This document shows positions 34,962 through 43,412 of a stretch of 64,000 nt of DNA, piece by piece. Under the pieces are notes generated by a model that was not told the DNA's origin, ran no database searches, and was given only the letters and a program-made list of their open reading frames with translations. Source of the stretch: Blastomonas aquatica (GTDB taxonomy: Bacteria > Pseudomonadota > Alphaproteobacteria > Sphingomonadales > Sphingomonadaceae); assembly GCF_014639875.1 (NCBI RefSeq), contig NZ_BMGD01000001.1:802223-866222 (forward strand), written 5' to 3'. The position numbers and the translations under genes are program-made. Each line of letters starts with the position of its first letter. Within the stretch, counting starts at the first letter, position 1.

Positions 34962-36416
34962 ATGGCATTCGATTTTCTCAAGAAACCGGCGACGACCAAG
35001 ATCGGCGCCGATGGTCGGCGTTACAAATCCAAGTCACTGTCGAGAACCAAGACCCCGCAGCGCGGTAACCGCAGAAGCCGTGCGTTCTGGGTGTTGTTGG
35101 CGTTCCTGGCGCTGGTGTTTCTGCTCGGCGGCAGCTCGCGCAAGGAAATTCCGGGCCTGCTGTTGCTGAGGCCGATCTCGATCCTCGTGGCATTCTACGC
35201 GATCGCGACGACCACGGCTGAACAATGGCGAACCTATCGGGCACCGTTGGTGATGATGGCGGCGATCGTCGTGCTGACGATCGCCCATCTCGTCCCGTTG
35301 CCTCCATCGGTCTGGCAAACGCTGGCGGGGCGCGGCATCATCCTGGATATCGAAACGCTCGCCGGTCAGCCCGATATCTGGTTGCCGCTGGCGATGGTGC
35401 CAGGGGGTGCGTGGAATGCCTTCTATGCCCTGTTCGCGCCGATTGCGGTGTTCTTCCTGGCCGTTCAGCTCGATGACCGGGATACGTTCTGGATGCTGGT
35501 CGCGCTGACGGGCCTAGCATTGCTCAGCGGGTTGGTCGGCGTGATGCAGGCTGCCGGTATCAATGTCCAACTCTATGCGATCATGTCGGATACCCCACCG
35601 GGCCTGTTTGCCAACCGCAACCATCAGGCAGCTCTGCTGGCGATGCTCTTTCCGATGCTGGCACTGATCGCGGCAACAGGTGACCGCTTCGGTTTCGATG
35701 GCGGTTTTCTTCGGATTCTGACGGCCGCTCTGGCCATCGCTGTTGTACCGCTCGTGTTTGTCACCGGGTCGCGGATGGGGCTTGTTGTATCGGGTGTAGC
35801 GGTTCTGAGCGTCGCAGCGATGCAGCTGGGGCTTTTGCCGTCGCGCTGGTTCCGCTCGGGCTCGCGTTCCAAAATCGTGGCGGGGGCCGCGATTGCTGCG
35901 GTCATCGCTGGGATCGGCGTGATCGGTGTGACCATGTCGCGCAATGTCGCGGTCGAGCGGTTGGCGCTGATCAACGAGGATCTGCGCTATTCGGTCTGGG
36001 AAGAGGTTATGGCGTTCCTGCCGGGCTATCTGCCCTGGGGGTCGGGTGTCGGCAGCTATGCCGAGGTCTACCAGATTCACGAACCCAGCGCATTGTTGAG
36101 CGCGAGCTATTCCAACCACGTGCACAACGATTGGCTGGAAGTGGCGCTGATGGCGGGTGTCCCGGGTGCCGCTCTGCTCGCTGCTGCGCTGGTCATGTTT
36201 GTCGTCGCGGTCTGGCGCTGCCGAGGAGCGCGGGGAACACAGAGCAAGTTCAACCGTCTGGGGCTGATCATGGTACTGGTTTTGGCCATTGCGAGCACTG
36301 TTGATTATCCGCTAAGGACACCCATCATGGCGGCGGTTTTTGCACTGGCGACAGTGTGGTCTTGTCGGCCAAATCACGCAATTCGCGAAGTTAAGGGCAG
36401 AAAAGCCAATGTTTGA
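34962..36416 (+). CDS. O-antigen ligase/polymerase-like membrane protein
   Basis: A 484-residue protein with a basic cytoplasmic start and about twelve transmembrane helices. The large periplasmic loop before the last helices contains GSGVGSYAEVYQIHEP and SNHVHNDWLEVALMAGVPG, the His-bearing signature of the WaaL/Wzy (Wzy_C) superfamily. It would polymerise repeat units or ligate a glycan to its acceptor on the periplasmic face. The ATG at 34962 has GGGGA at ten bases; a TTG further upstream is not needed. Its end overlaps the Wza-like gene by eight bases, so it is coupled to the export machinery. Confidence 0.82.
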   Translation: MAFDFLKKPATTKIGADGRRYKSKSLSRTKTPQRGNRRSRAFWVLLAFLALVFLLGGSSRKEIPGLLLLRPISILVAFYAIATTTAEQWRTYRAPLVMMAAIVVLTIAHLVPLPPSVWQTLAGRGIILDIETLAGQPDIWLPLAMVPGGAWNAFYALFAPIAVFFLAVQLDDRDTFWMLVALTGLALLSGLVGVMQAAGINVQLYAIMSDTPPGLFANRNHQAALLAMLFPMLALIAATGDRFGFDGGFLRILTAALAIAVVPLVFVTGSRMGLVVSGVAVLSVAAMQLGLLPSRWFRSGSRSKIVAGAAIAAVIAGIGVIGVTMSRNVAVERLALINEDLRYSVWEEVMAFLPGYLPWGSGVGSYAEVYQIHEPSALLSASYSNHVHNDWLEVALMAGVPGAALLAAALVMFVVAVWRCRGARGTQSKFNRLGLIMVLVLAIASTVDYPLRTPIMAAVFALATVWSCRPNHAIREVKGRKANV

Positions 36417-37143
36417 ACGTGCCCGTAAGATTTTCATCCCGGCGCTCGCATCGCTTGCGTGCGCAGCGTGCGCGACTGGCGGCCCGGTAGAGGTTGGCGG
36501 GGCTACCAACCTCTCGATGGTTCAGGCGGATTCGCTGCCGGTGCCCAGCGCGGCAGATTACGCCGCATCGCCGCGTGCGTTCATCATCGGCCCCTATGAC
36601 ATGCTGAGCATCGACGTGTTCGGCAACGAGGATCTGCGGCTGGAGGAAATCCAGGTAGACGCAGGTGGCCGGATCACATTCCCGCTGATCGGAACAGTCG
36701 AAGTGGCCGGTAAAACCCCGGGCGAAGCCGCTCGGACGATGGAAGCCATGCTCAAGGGCCGGTATCTGCGCAATCCGCAGGTCACCGTGAACCTCAAGGA
36801 AACCTCAAGCCAGGTGGTCGCGATCAGCGGTGAGATCAAGAGGCCCGGCGTCTATCCCATTGTTGGGGACATGACCCTGCTCAAGGCGATCGCCCGGGCC
36901 GAAGGATGGACCGAGTTCTCCAAAAAGCGCGAGGTGCTGGTGTTCCGCAAGGTCGGCGGCCAGCAATATGCTGCGTTGTACGATGCCAAGGCCATCGAGC
37001 GCGGCCAGTATGCCGACCCCGAACTGTTTCCCAATGATACGGTCGTTGTCGGCGATTCGCAGGCGCGGCGCAACATGAAGGACCTCTTCACGGTGGTACC
37101 GCCCATCGTCGGTCCCTTGATCTTCCTGCTCGGCCAAAACTGA
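36409..37143 (+). CDS. Polysaccharide export protein, Wza/OPX family
   Basis: A 244-residue protein with a signal peptide containing several cysteines (ASLACAACATGG), probably a lipoprotein although the lipobox is not perfect. The mature part has the Poly_export domain (YDMLSIDVFGNEDLRLEEIQVDAGGRITFPLIG) and a SLBB-like segment (VVAISGEIKRPGVYPIVGDMTLLKAIARAEGW), ending in a hydrophobic stretch. It is shorter than E. coli Wza and fits the sphingan-type export proteins such as GelD. It would form the outer-membrane channel that works with the Wzc-like protein encoded 19 bp downstream. Confidence 0.88.
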   Translation: MFERARKIFIPALASLACAACATGGPVEVGGATNLSMVQADSLPVPSAADYAASPRAFIIGPYDMLSIDVFGNEDLRLEEIQVDAGGRITFPLIGTVEVAGKTPGEAARTMEAMLKGRYLRNPQVTVNLKETSSQVVAISGEIKRPGVYPIVGDMTLLKAIARAEGWTEFSKKREVLVFRKVGGQQYAALYDAKAIERGQYADPELFPNDTVVVGDSQARRNMKDLFTVVPPIVGPLIFLLGQN

Positions 37144-37162
37144 CGCAAGCGCTGGATAAGAC

Positions 37163-39364
37163 ATGCAAAACACAGAAAATTTTGGCGCTCTAGAATCGCA
37201 GCAGGGCTATCCGAACGCGGGTACCGGCACCGGTCCTTCGGTGCCGCCGATGCTGCTGCAATATTGGTATACCGTGATGCGGTGGCGCTGGCTGATGCTC
37301 GGCATCATCCTGGGGTGCATCGTCCTGAGTGTGGTCGCGACATTGTTCATGTCACCGCAGTACACCGCGCAGGTCCAGATCCAGGTCGATCGCCAGCAAA
37401 AGCAGATCACGATGGTCGAGGGCATTGAGGCCCAGACGACGCCGCAGGACCAGGAGTTCTATGCGACGCAGTACAACCTGCTGACCGCGCGGCCGCTGGC
37501 CGAGCGTGTTGCTGCCTCCCTGGCGCTTTACGAAAACGAGACGTTCCTGACCGCTCATGGTATCGATGGCGATGTTCTGACCGAAAAGGCGCCAGGCCTG
37601 TCCGCGCAGCAGATCAGGGATAAAAACAGGAGCCTGATCGTCAAGCTGCTGCTCGATAATGTGGAAACTGTCCCAATTCGCAACTCTAAGCTGGTCAACG
37701 TTCAATATACCAGCCGTGACGCCGCTTTGTCATCGCGGATTGCCAATGAATGGGCTGCTGCGTTCATCTCGACCAGCATGGACCGTCAGTATGCGTCCAC
37801 TGCCGATGCGCGCAAGTTTCTCGAAGAGCGGCTGGTTACGCTCCGGCAGCGGCTCGACGAATCCGAAAAGCTGGCGGTCGATTATGCCTCGCGCTACGGC
37901 ATCGTGACGCTGGGTGAGACCAAGGACAGCGAGGGGCGCACAATTTCCAACCAGACACTGGCAGGATCGCAGCTCGCAGAAATGGCAACCGCGCTGAACG
38001 AGGCCACTGCGGCGCGGATTGCGGCAGAATCGCGCAGTGCATCAGCCGGTGAATCGACCACAGAGTCCGTTACCAGCACTACGCTCTCCAATTTGCGATC
38101 GCAGCGTTCAACGATCGCGGCAGAATATGCCAGAAGGCGGGTCCAGCTCGAAGACGGACACCCGACGGTCCAGGAATTGCGGCAGCAGCTGACGGCTGCC
38201 GACGGTGCCATTTCGCAGGAAACCCAGCGCATTTCGCGCGCGCGCCAGTCCGAGTATCGCGAAGCATCGCGGCGTGAAGCCGAGCTGCGCGCACAGGTCG
38301 AATCGCTCAAGCGAGGCTATGACACCGAGAACAAGGCCAACATCCAATATGCCGCGTTCCTGCGCGATGCTGATACCAACCGGCAAATCTATGATGCGCT
38401 GCTGCAGCGTTATAAGGAAATCGGCGTTGCCGGCCAGGTGGGTGTCAACAACATCAGCGTGGTCGAGCCCGCCATCATTCCCGATCGACCGTCTTCGCCC
38501 AATCTGTTGCTGAACCTGTTGGTGGCCACCTTCCTCGGGATCGCGCTGGCCGGTGCTACCGCCTTTGGCCTTGAACAGATCGATGAAGGCATTCGCGATC
38601 CGACCCAGGTCGATGCGCTGCTGGGCCTGCCGCTGCTGGGTATCACCCCGAAGGTCGACAGGAACGCGGCCGAGGAGATGCAGGATCTCAAGTCTGCGCT
38701 CTACGACGCGTATTTCTCGATCCATTCGAACCTGTCGTTTTCGACCAGCCACGGGTTCCCCAAGTCGCTGGCCATCACCAGCACGCGTCCCAGCGAAGGC
38801 AAGAGCTCGACCTCGCTCTCGCTGGCGATTGTGCTGGGCCGCACCGGCAAGAAGGTGCTTCTGATCGATGGGGATCTGCGCTCGCCATCGGTTCATGGCA
38901 TGCTGGGGATGACCAACGAAAAAGGTTTGAGCAACTATCTCGCGGGTGAGGACGAATGGCGGAGCTTTATCCAGCCGACCGAGCTCAAGAACGTGTCGAT
39001 CATCTCGACCGGACGGTCGCCCCCGAGTGCGGCTGAATTGCTCAGCGGTGACCGGCTGTCGATGCTGATCGCGCAGGCTCTGACCGAATACGACAACATC
39101 GTGATCGATGCGCCGCCGGTTCTGGGCATGACCGATGCGCCGCTGATCGCCAAGGCGGTCGAGAGCGTTGTGTATGTCGTCGAATCGGTTGGACCAGCGG
39201 TGCGCGGCATTCGCAGTTCGATCCAGCGTCTGGTCATGGCCAATGCTCGCCTGTCGGGCGTCGTGCTGACCAAGGTCGGCGAAGGATCGATGAACTACGG
39301 TTACGGCTATGGCTATGGTTACGGCTATGGCTATGGCCAGGACCGCAAGGACCTTGATCAGTGA
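37163..39364 (+). CDS. Wzc-like polysaccharide co-polymerase and tyrosine autokinase
   Basis: A 733-residue inner-membrane protein. A Wzz domain with a first membrane helix (about 40-60) leads into a long periplasmic coiled coil (200-440), a second helix (about 450-470) and a cytoplasmic BY-kinase. The kinase has Walker A in STRPSEGKSST (about 540-550), Walker A-prime LLIDGDLRSP (565-575) and Walker B VIDAPP (about 648). The C-terminus is seven consecutive Tyr-Gly pairs (712-725), the expected autophosphorylation cluster. It controls chain length and export of the polysaccharide together with the Wza-like protein. GGA lies at suitable distance from the ATG. Confidence 0.9.
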   Translation: MQNTENFGALESQQGYPNAGTGTGPSVPPMLLQYWYTVMRWRWLMLGIILGCIVLSVVATLFMSPQYTAQVQIQVDRQQKQITMVEGIEAQTTPQDQEFYATQYNLLTARPLAERVAASLALYENETFLTAHGIDGDVLTEKAPGLSAQQIRDKNRSLIVKLLLDNVETVPIRNSKLVNVQYTSRDAALSSRIANEWAAAFISTSMDRQYASTADARKFLEERLVTLRQRLDESEKLAVDYASRYGIVTLGETKDSEGRTISNQTLAGSQLAEMATALNEATAARIAAESRSASAGESTTESVTSTTLSNLRSQRSTIAAEYARRRVQLEDGHPTVQELRQQLTAADGAISQETQRISRARQSEYREASRREAELRAQVESLKRGYDTENKANIQYAAFLRDADTNRQIYDALLQRYKEIGVAGQVGVNNISVVEPAIIPDRPSSPNLLLNLLVATFLGIALAGATAFGLEQIDEGIRDPTQVDALLGLPLLGITPKVDRNAAEEMQDLKSALYDAYFSIHSNLSFSTSHGFPKSLAITSTRPSEGKSSTSLSLAIVLGRTGKKVLLIDGDLRSPSVHGMLGMTNEKGLSNYLAGEDEWRSFIQPTELKNVSIISTGRSPPSAAELLSGDRLSMLIAQALTEYDNIVIDAPPVLGMTDAPLIAKAVESVVYVVESVGPAVRGIRSSIQRLVMANARLSGVVLTKVGEGSMNYGYGYGYGYGYGYGQDRKDLDQ
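39299..39334 (+). repeat. Two perfect tandem copies of an 18-bp unit in the Wzc tyrosine cluster
   Basis: ggttacggctatggctat occurs twice without gap. Each copy encodes three Gly-Tyr pairs, so gain or loss of one unit would change the number of C-terminal tyrosines by three and keep the frame. Confidence 0.7.
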
Positions 39365-39377
39365 GCATGGTGGCCCT

Positions 39378-40595
39378 GTGATTAAGGCTGCCTCGCCCGC
39401 AGCGCGGGCCGCGCGCTGGCCCTTAGGGTTCGCTGCGCTGGTGCTCGCGTATGGGGCGTTCGACTATTCGCTGGCGAGCAACATGCGCCGGGCCAACCCT
39501 GAGGCAGCCTATCGCGCGCGCCCAACCGATCCGGGCGCAGTGGCCGGCGCGATGACCGACCGCATGGTGGCCCGCAACCAGTTCAACGCCAGCGCAGACG
39601 ATGCCAGCAACGCCCGCGCGGGTCTGCGTCAGGACCCCCTCAACCGCGTCCTGCTGCGAACCCTGGGCGTGCATGAGGAGGTCAACGGAAGGACCCCGGC
39701 GGCGTTTGGCTCCATGCAGTTGGCCCACCGCGTCTCGCGCCGTGACAGCATCACCGAACTGTGGCTGGCCGAATACCATCGGCGTCAGGATAATCCGGTC
39801 AAGGCGCTGGTCCACTATGACGCAGCGATGCTGGTGCGACCCGACTTGCAGAAGGTGCTGTTCCCGCAGATGGTCCCGGCGCTTGCGAGCGCAAAATTTC
39901 GGGCGGCTGTACGGCCTTACATCGTGCGAGGGGCGTCTTGGACCCCATCGTTCGTAGGAACAGCGGCGGGAGCAAATCTGGATAACGCGGCAAGCCTGGT
40001 GCGACCCGTCCTTGCAGATATGGCAGGGGGCGTGTTTGATCAGGCATTTTCATCTATTGTATATCGGCTTGCTGCAAGAGGCGACGGGGCGCAGGCCCTT
40101 GCCATTGCCCGCGAGGCTTTTGCGGGCCTCGACCAGAATGCGTTTCAGCGGGCTGGGTGGTCAAAGGTTAATCTAGATAGCCGGATGGGCCCGCTTGCAT
40201 GGAAGTTCAATCAGTCGGTTGATGTATCATCATCGCTTGATCGCCAGGGCAACCTGACGATTGTGGTTTCGCCGTTCGCCGCGGGAAGCGCAGCCCAGCG
40301 GACATTTATGGTCACACCCTCAGCGCGCTATCAGTTCAGTTACAAACTTCGGTCCGCTGCAGGCCAGCAGAGTGCCCAGTTACGCTGGAAGGCAGAGTGC
40401 GTTAACGAGACCGCGTCAACGACCCTTGGTGAATTTCCCAGCCAGCTACAGCCTGGACAGGCTGCTTCGGGAGCATTGATCGATATACCAGCCGGGTGCT
40501 ATCTCATGCGCCTGATCGCTAACGTAGCAGGGCCCGATGCTCAGACTGCCTCCGAGATTTCGATTGCCTCACTGCGTTTGGACCGGTTGACCTGA
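39378..40595 (+). CDS. Exopolysaccharide-locus membrane-anchored protein of unknown function
   Basis: A protein of about 405 residues that I do not recognise. One N-terminal membrane helix (WPLGFAALVLAYGAFDYSLA) is followed by a helical region resembling degenerate TPR repeats (residues about 60-280; for example ITELWLAEYHRRQDNPVKALVHYDAAM) and a C-terminal beta-rich domain with two spaced cysteines (AECVNE and IPAGCYLM) that may form a disulfide, so it is probably periplasmic. It follows the wzc-like gene by 13 bases, so cotranscription is likely. The GTG at 39378 is the simplest start but lacks a good ribosome site. A scaffold for polymer export is a reasonable guess. Confidence 0.65.
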   Translation: MIKAASPAARAARWPLGFAALVLAYGAFDYSLASNMRRANPEAAYRARPTDPGAVAGAMTDRMVARNQFNASADDASNARAGLRQDPLNRVLLRTLGVHEEVNGRTPAAFGSMQLAHRVSRRDSITELWLAEYHRRQDNPVKALVHYDAAMLVRPDLQKVLFPQMVPALASAKFRAAVRPYIVRGASWTPSFVGTAAGANLDNAASLVRPVLADMAGGVFDQAFSSIVYRLAARGDGAQALAIAREAFAGLDQNAFQRAGWSKVNLDSRMGPLAWKFNQSVDVSSSLDRQGNLTIVVSPFAAGSAAQRTFMVTPSARYQFSYKLRSAAGQQSAQLRWKAECVNETASTTLGEFPSQLQPGQAASGALIDIPAGCYLMRLIANVAGPDAQTASEISIASLRLDRLT

Positions 40596-40647
40596 GATCG
40601 TGTGACGAGCAGGTGATACCCGCAACCGCTCGCCGCGATTGCAATCA

Positions 40648-41931
40648 CTAACGTCGTTTCCGGAAGGATCTCTCACGGCGTAAGTGTAGCACTAACGCAA
40701 TCAGCATCATTGCAAAAACAGAGCCAGACGATCCTCCGTTGTATTGCGGAGATTGTAGGCTGTACAATGCATAAACGATGCATGTCAAGGCGACTGCAGT
40801 AGCGATAGTATAATCACCAATGGCATCGCACACCATTCTATAGCTCATGCAACCTAGATAGCAAAGCCACGAGTATAGCAATAATCCCAAAACCCCATAG
40901 GTATAAAAAATACCTATTAAGCCAATGTCGCCAGGAAAGAAGTAGGTAATTCCCGTTAACGGTTTGTAATTTTCTACGCCGAACGATATACCCGCCCCGG
41001 TAAGCCAGTAGTACTGTATCGATTGGGAGACAATATCAATGGAATTTGTGCGAACTGATGCTGACTGATCTCCAAAATATAAAAATGGGTTTAAGTCGGG
41101 GTCGATGATCAGCATTAGAGAAAACGCTAAACCAGCAGCGAAGACGATGAATGTCATGCGCCCGAGGCGGGCAGCATTCCTTATAAGTGCATACCCAAGC
41201 ATCGTCAGGAGAACCAGCAACGTAATCGACCTTGATTCGGTGGCTATCCAGCACAACGTAAACAATCCCGTTAGAAGCAAGACACCGACAGAAAATCTCG
41301 CTCTTAGGCTCGCAATCGAATACCCAGTACCGTACAAAAGCAGCAGGGATGCTGAGTGGAGACGGTTCCCACGACCGGCGTCGTCTGCGGTCACAATGGC
41401 CCGCGCTACCCCACCGGTATCTATCAGTCCAATTCTCACCGCAGCAGAAGCGGCAAGGTAAAAAAACGCGTATGCAACACAAAGCGTATAAAACCACTTC
41501 ATAAGCTTCTTATAAGTTCGATCCTGTAAAGTGAGCGCAAATAAACCGGTGAACGTAAGGCCTATGTATTCTCCCCCCGAGTTAAGGGTAAATGGAACGC
41601 CCGAGTTGATCGAAAATATGTATAAAAAGAGAAAGACAGACATGAGGCCGGCAACAGATATCAGTGATGCCAAAATTAAGCCTCTGAACAGGCAAATTGC
41701 AGCGCCTGTCATTGTCAATCCCGCAGTGCTGACAATCGCAACAACACGAGCGGTCTCTCCCGCGCCCCCCAAAAAGTCAGCAAAAAACGCATAGACAAAC
41801 GAGGCCGTGCACAGGGCCGCAAATGTCAAATAGGCTGCTGCATTGCCACCGATCGCAAGCAGATGCTTTTCTTGCGGTCGCTGGGCTTGATGGGGGGCTC
41901 GATAACGGCCTGGTGCAAAATTATTCAACAT
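40648..41931 (-). CDS. O-antigen polymerase (Wzy)-like membrane protein
   Basis: A 427-residue polytopic protein with about ten to eleven transmembrane helices and a large loop (about 320-365) before the last helices, where SIQYYWLTGAGISFGVENY and GDIGLIGIFYTYGVLGLLLYSWL resemble the Wzy/WaaL family. Sequence conservation is low, as usual for polymerases. The DNA is much more AT-rich than the surrounding locus. The ATG at 41931 has AGGA closely upstream (CAGGAACGCATG); a GTG farther out lacks one. It is convergent with the preceding gene and reads against the general direction of the locus, suggesting a separate acquisition. Confidence 0.68.
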   Translation of the reverse strand: MLNNFAPGRYRAPHQAQRPQEKHLLAIGGNAAAYLTFAALCTASFVYAFFADFLGGAGETARVVAIVSTAGLTMTGAAICLFRGLILASLISVAGLMSVFLFLYIFSINSGVPFTLNSGGEYIGLTFTGLFALTLQDRTYKKLMKWFYTLCVAYAFFYLAASAAVRIGLIDTGGVARAIVTADDAGRGNRLHSASLLLLYGTGYSIASLRARFSVGVLLLTGLFTLCWIATESRSITLLVLLTMLGYALIRNAARLGRMTFIVFAAGLAFSLMLIIDPDLNPFLYFGDQSASVRTNSIDIVSQSIQYYWLTGAGISFGVENYKPLTGITYFFPGDIGLIGIFYTYGVLGLLLYSWLCYLGCMSYRMVCDAIGDYTIATAVALTCIVYALYSLQSPQYNGGSSGSVFAMMLIALVLHLRRERSFRKRR

Positions 41932-42288
41932 GCGTTCCTGCTGTCGTGGCGATCGTCCGGGCCATCTGACATGCTGACTCACCCGCCGCTGAAGCGACTA
42001 TCATGTCAGTGTTTTGCTCTGGCCGGTCGCCGGTTCCGGTGTTCCATAGCCGGGATAGTGGCAAATGCGCGAGGGCATTTTTGTGTGCACACCCTTTAAG
42101 GCGCTATCCTATAAATGCTGCAATCGCATCGCCATGCGACGGCTGAAACTGGGCTTGCCATATTGGTTTTGTCGCGGATGACGAAAGTCTCAGTGGTCGG
42201 AAAATAAAGCGTTCGCAAAAGTCGAGAGGTTCGGCCGAGAAATCTCTTCCCCGGCTTCAATAAATATGATTGCCATAGAAACCTTGGT
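41932..42288. other. Intergenic region without a recognised gene
   Basis: 357 bp between two minus-strand genes. A small AT-rich hairpin AAATGC/GCATTT with a following TT (42063-42082) and a short repeat TCGCAT-CGCC-ATGCGA (42124-42139) are the only structures noted. No protein gene is supported. Confidence 0.4.
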
Positions 42289-42933
42289 TCAGTCCTTGAA
42301 GACCATGTATGACTTCGTCATGCCGAGCGACATTTCACGAACAATCCGTCTCTGTTTAAAGAGCGAGGTGATTTCACGATGGTTCAAAAGGTTTACCTCA
42401 TCAAACATCGCCTTGGCGTAACGTGGTCCGTTGAAAATAGCTAACGGACTCAGGTTTACCATAACTCGTCCTAGTGGCCGTGGGATCCAGTGGACAACGG
42501 GCATCACAAAATGGGGTTCGACCACGAAGCTCTTTGCCGGTGTCTGCACAACATATCGCTTGGAAACACGTTCAATTTCGTTGACAAGCGCTAATCTTTC
42601 ATCCTTCGGGACATGCTCCATCACTGAATTGCAAATTAACAGGTCGATTTCGTTGTCGCCGTACGGTATGTTTTTACCATCATAAAGTACAATCGAATTG
42701 ATATGATCATGAGACGCGTCATCGCCCACTGATTGATGGTCTGCTGCGATATTCATTATCGTCACGGATTTAGGCTTGAGAACATCCCCCACCTCCTGCC
42801 AGAAATGTATCGATCCTCCCAAATCGAGCACATTATACTGTTGGATTTCGGGGAATTGCGCTTTGATCAATTGAGCTCGATTATTTCGGAATTTGATCAA
42901 CATAGGACGAAGTAAGGCATACCAAGATGACAT
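42289..42933 (-). CDS. SAM-dependent methyltransferase, AT-rich, glycan locus
   Basis: A 214-residue class I methyltransferase. Motif I is the divergent NVLDLGGSIHFW (about 34-45), followed by the acidic IMNIAAD and a motif IV-like DLLICNSVMEHVPKDE typical of the Methyltransf_11 group. The substrate is unknown; a sugar or lipid carrier in the surrounding glycan pathway is likely from context. GGGGG lies nine bases before the ATG at 42933. Base composition matches the polymerase-like gene downstream, so both probably arrived together. Confidence 0.68.
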   Translation of the reverse strand: MSSWYALLRPMLIKFRNNRAQLIKAQFPEIQQYNVLDLGGSIHFWQEVGDVLKPKSVTIMNIAADHQSVGDDASHDHINSIVLYDGKNIPYGDNEIDLLICNSVMEHVPKDERLALVNEIERVSKRYVVQTPAKSFVVEPHFVMPVVHWIPRPLGRVMVNLSPLAIFNGPRYAKAMFDEVNLLNHREITSLFKQRRIVREMSLGMTKSYMVFKD

Positions 42934-43412
42934 TCTATTTGCCCCCACTTAAAAAACAACATGATGACAATAGTTTATAATTTCGGGCGGTAGCCATCTA
43001 GCTGGCTACTCCTTAACAAACTATTGGTCATTTTGCCCCTAAATTTCGTATATTTGCTGCCATTGGCGCAAAAAAATTATGTGACGTCTTCGTGCCAGCT
43101 GCTGTATCGCAAGCATGGACCGCTTGCAGTCAACTCCGCATTTCTTGCCTCTAAAGCTTTTGAGTGACAAGCGAATTCCTGATCAAAATCGGTTTTTGCG
43201 GCCCTTGTCCGGGCACCAAGGTCGGGGTATTGGCCAGTGCAACCCGGTCGGTTCAACTGCCGCCGATTAGTTGGCTCAGTCTGCGATTGGCTCTTACCCC
43301 CTGTGAGACGTGTGTTTTCGACGATGATTTGGCCTGTGACCAGCGGGTGGTCGAGCAACAGGCTGATATTAGACAGAGCACCGCGTCGCCCCAGTGCTGG
43401 AACGTTTAACCA
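42934..43412. other. Divergent intergenic region with large inverted repeat
   Basis: 479 bp between the divergent methyltransferase and flippase genes. The left half is AT-rich and contains the nested inverted repeat at 42966-43029. The right half (43080-43412) is of intermediate composition; it holds short open frames on both strands that lack ribosome sites and family features, and may be gene remnants. Both promoters should lie here. Confidence 0.45.
42966..43029. repeat. Nested inverted repeat (64 bp)
   Basis: Outer arms CAATAGTTT (42968-42976) and AAACTATTG (43018-43026) match perfectly and extend to GAC/GTC with one unpaired base. Inner arms GTAGCCA (42990-42996) and TGGCTAC (43003-43009) match perfectly around a 6-nt loop. 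No T run follows either side. Confidence 0.6.

Noticed and set aside
42063..42082. Hairpin AAATGC/GCATTT with TT as a terminator
   Set aside because: Weak AT stem, and the T run is on the plus side whereas both neighbouring genes are on the minus strand.
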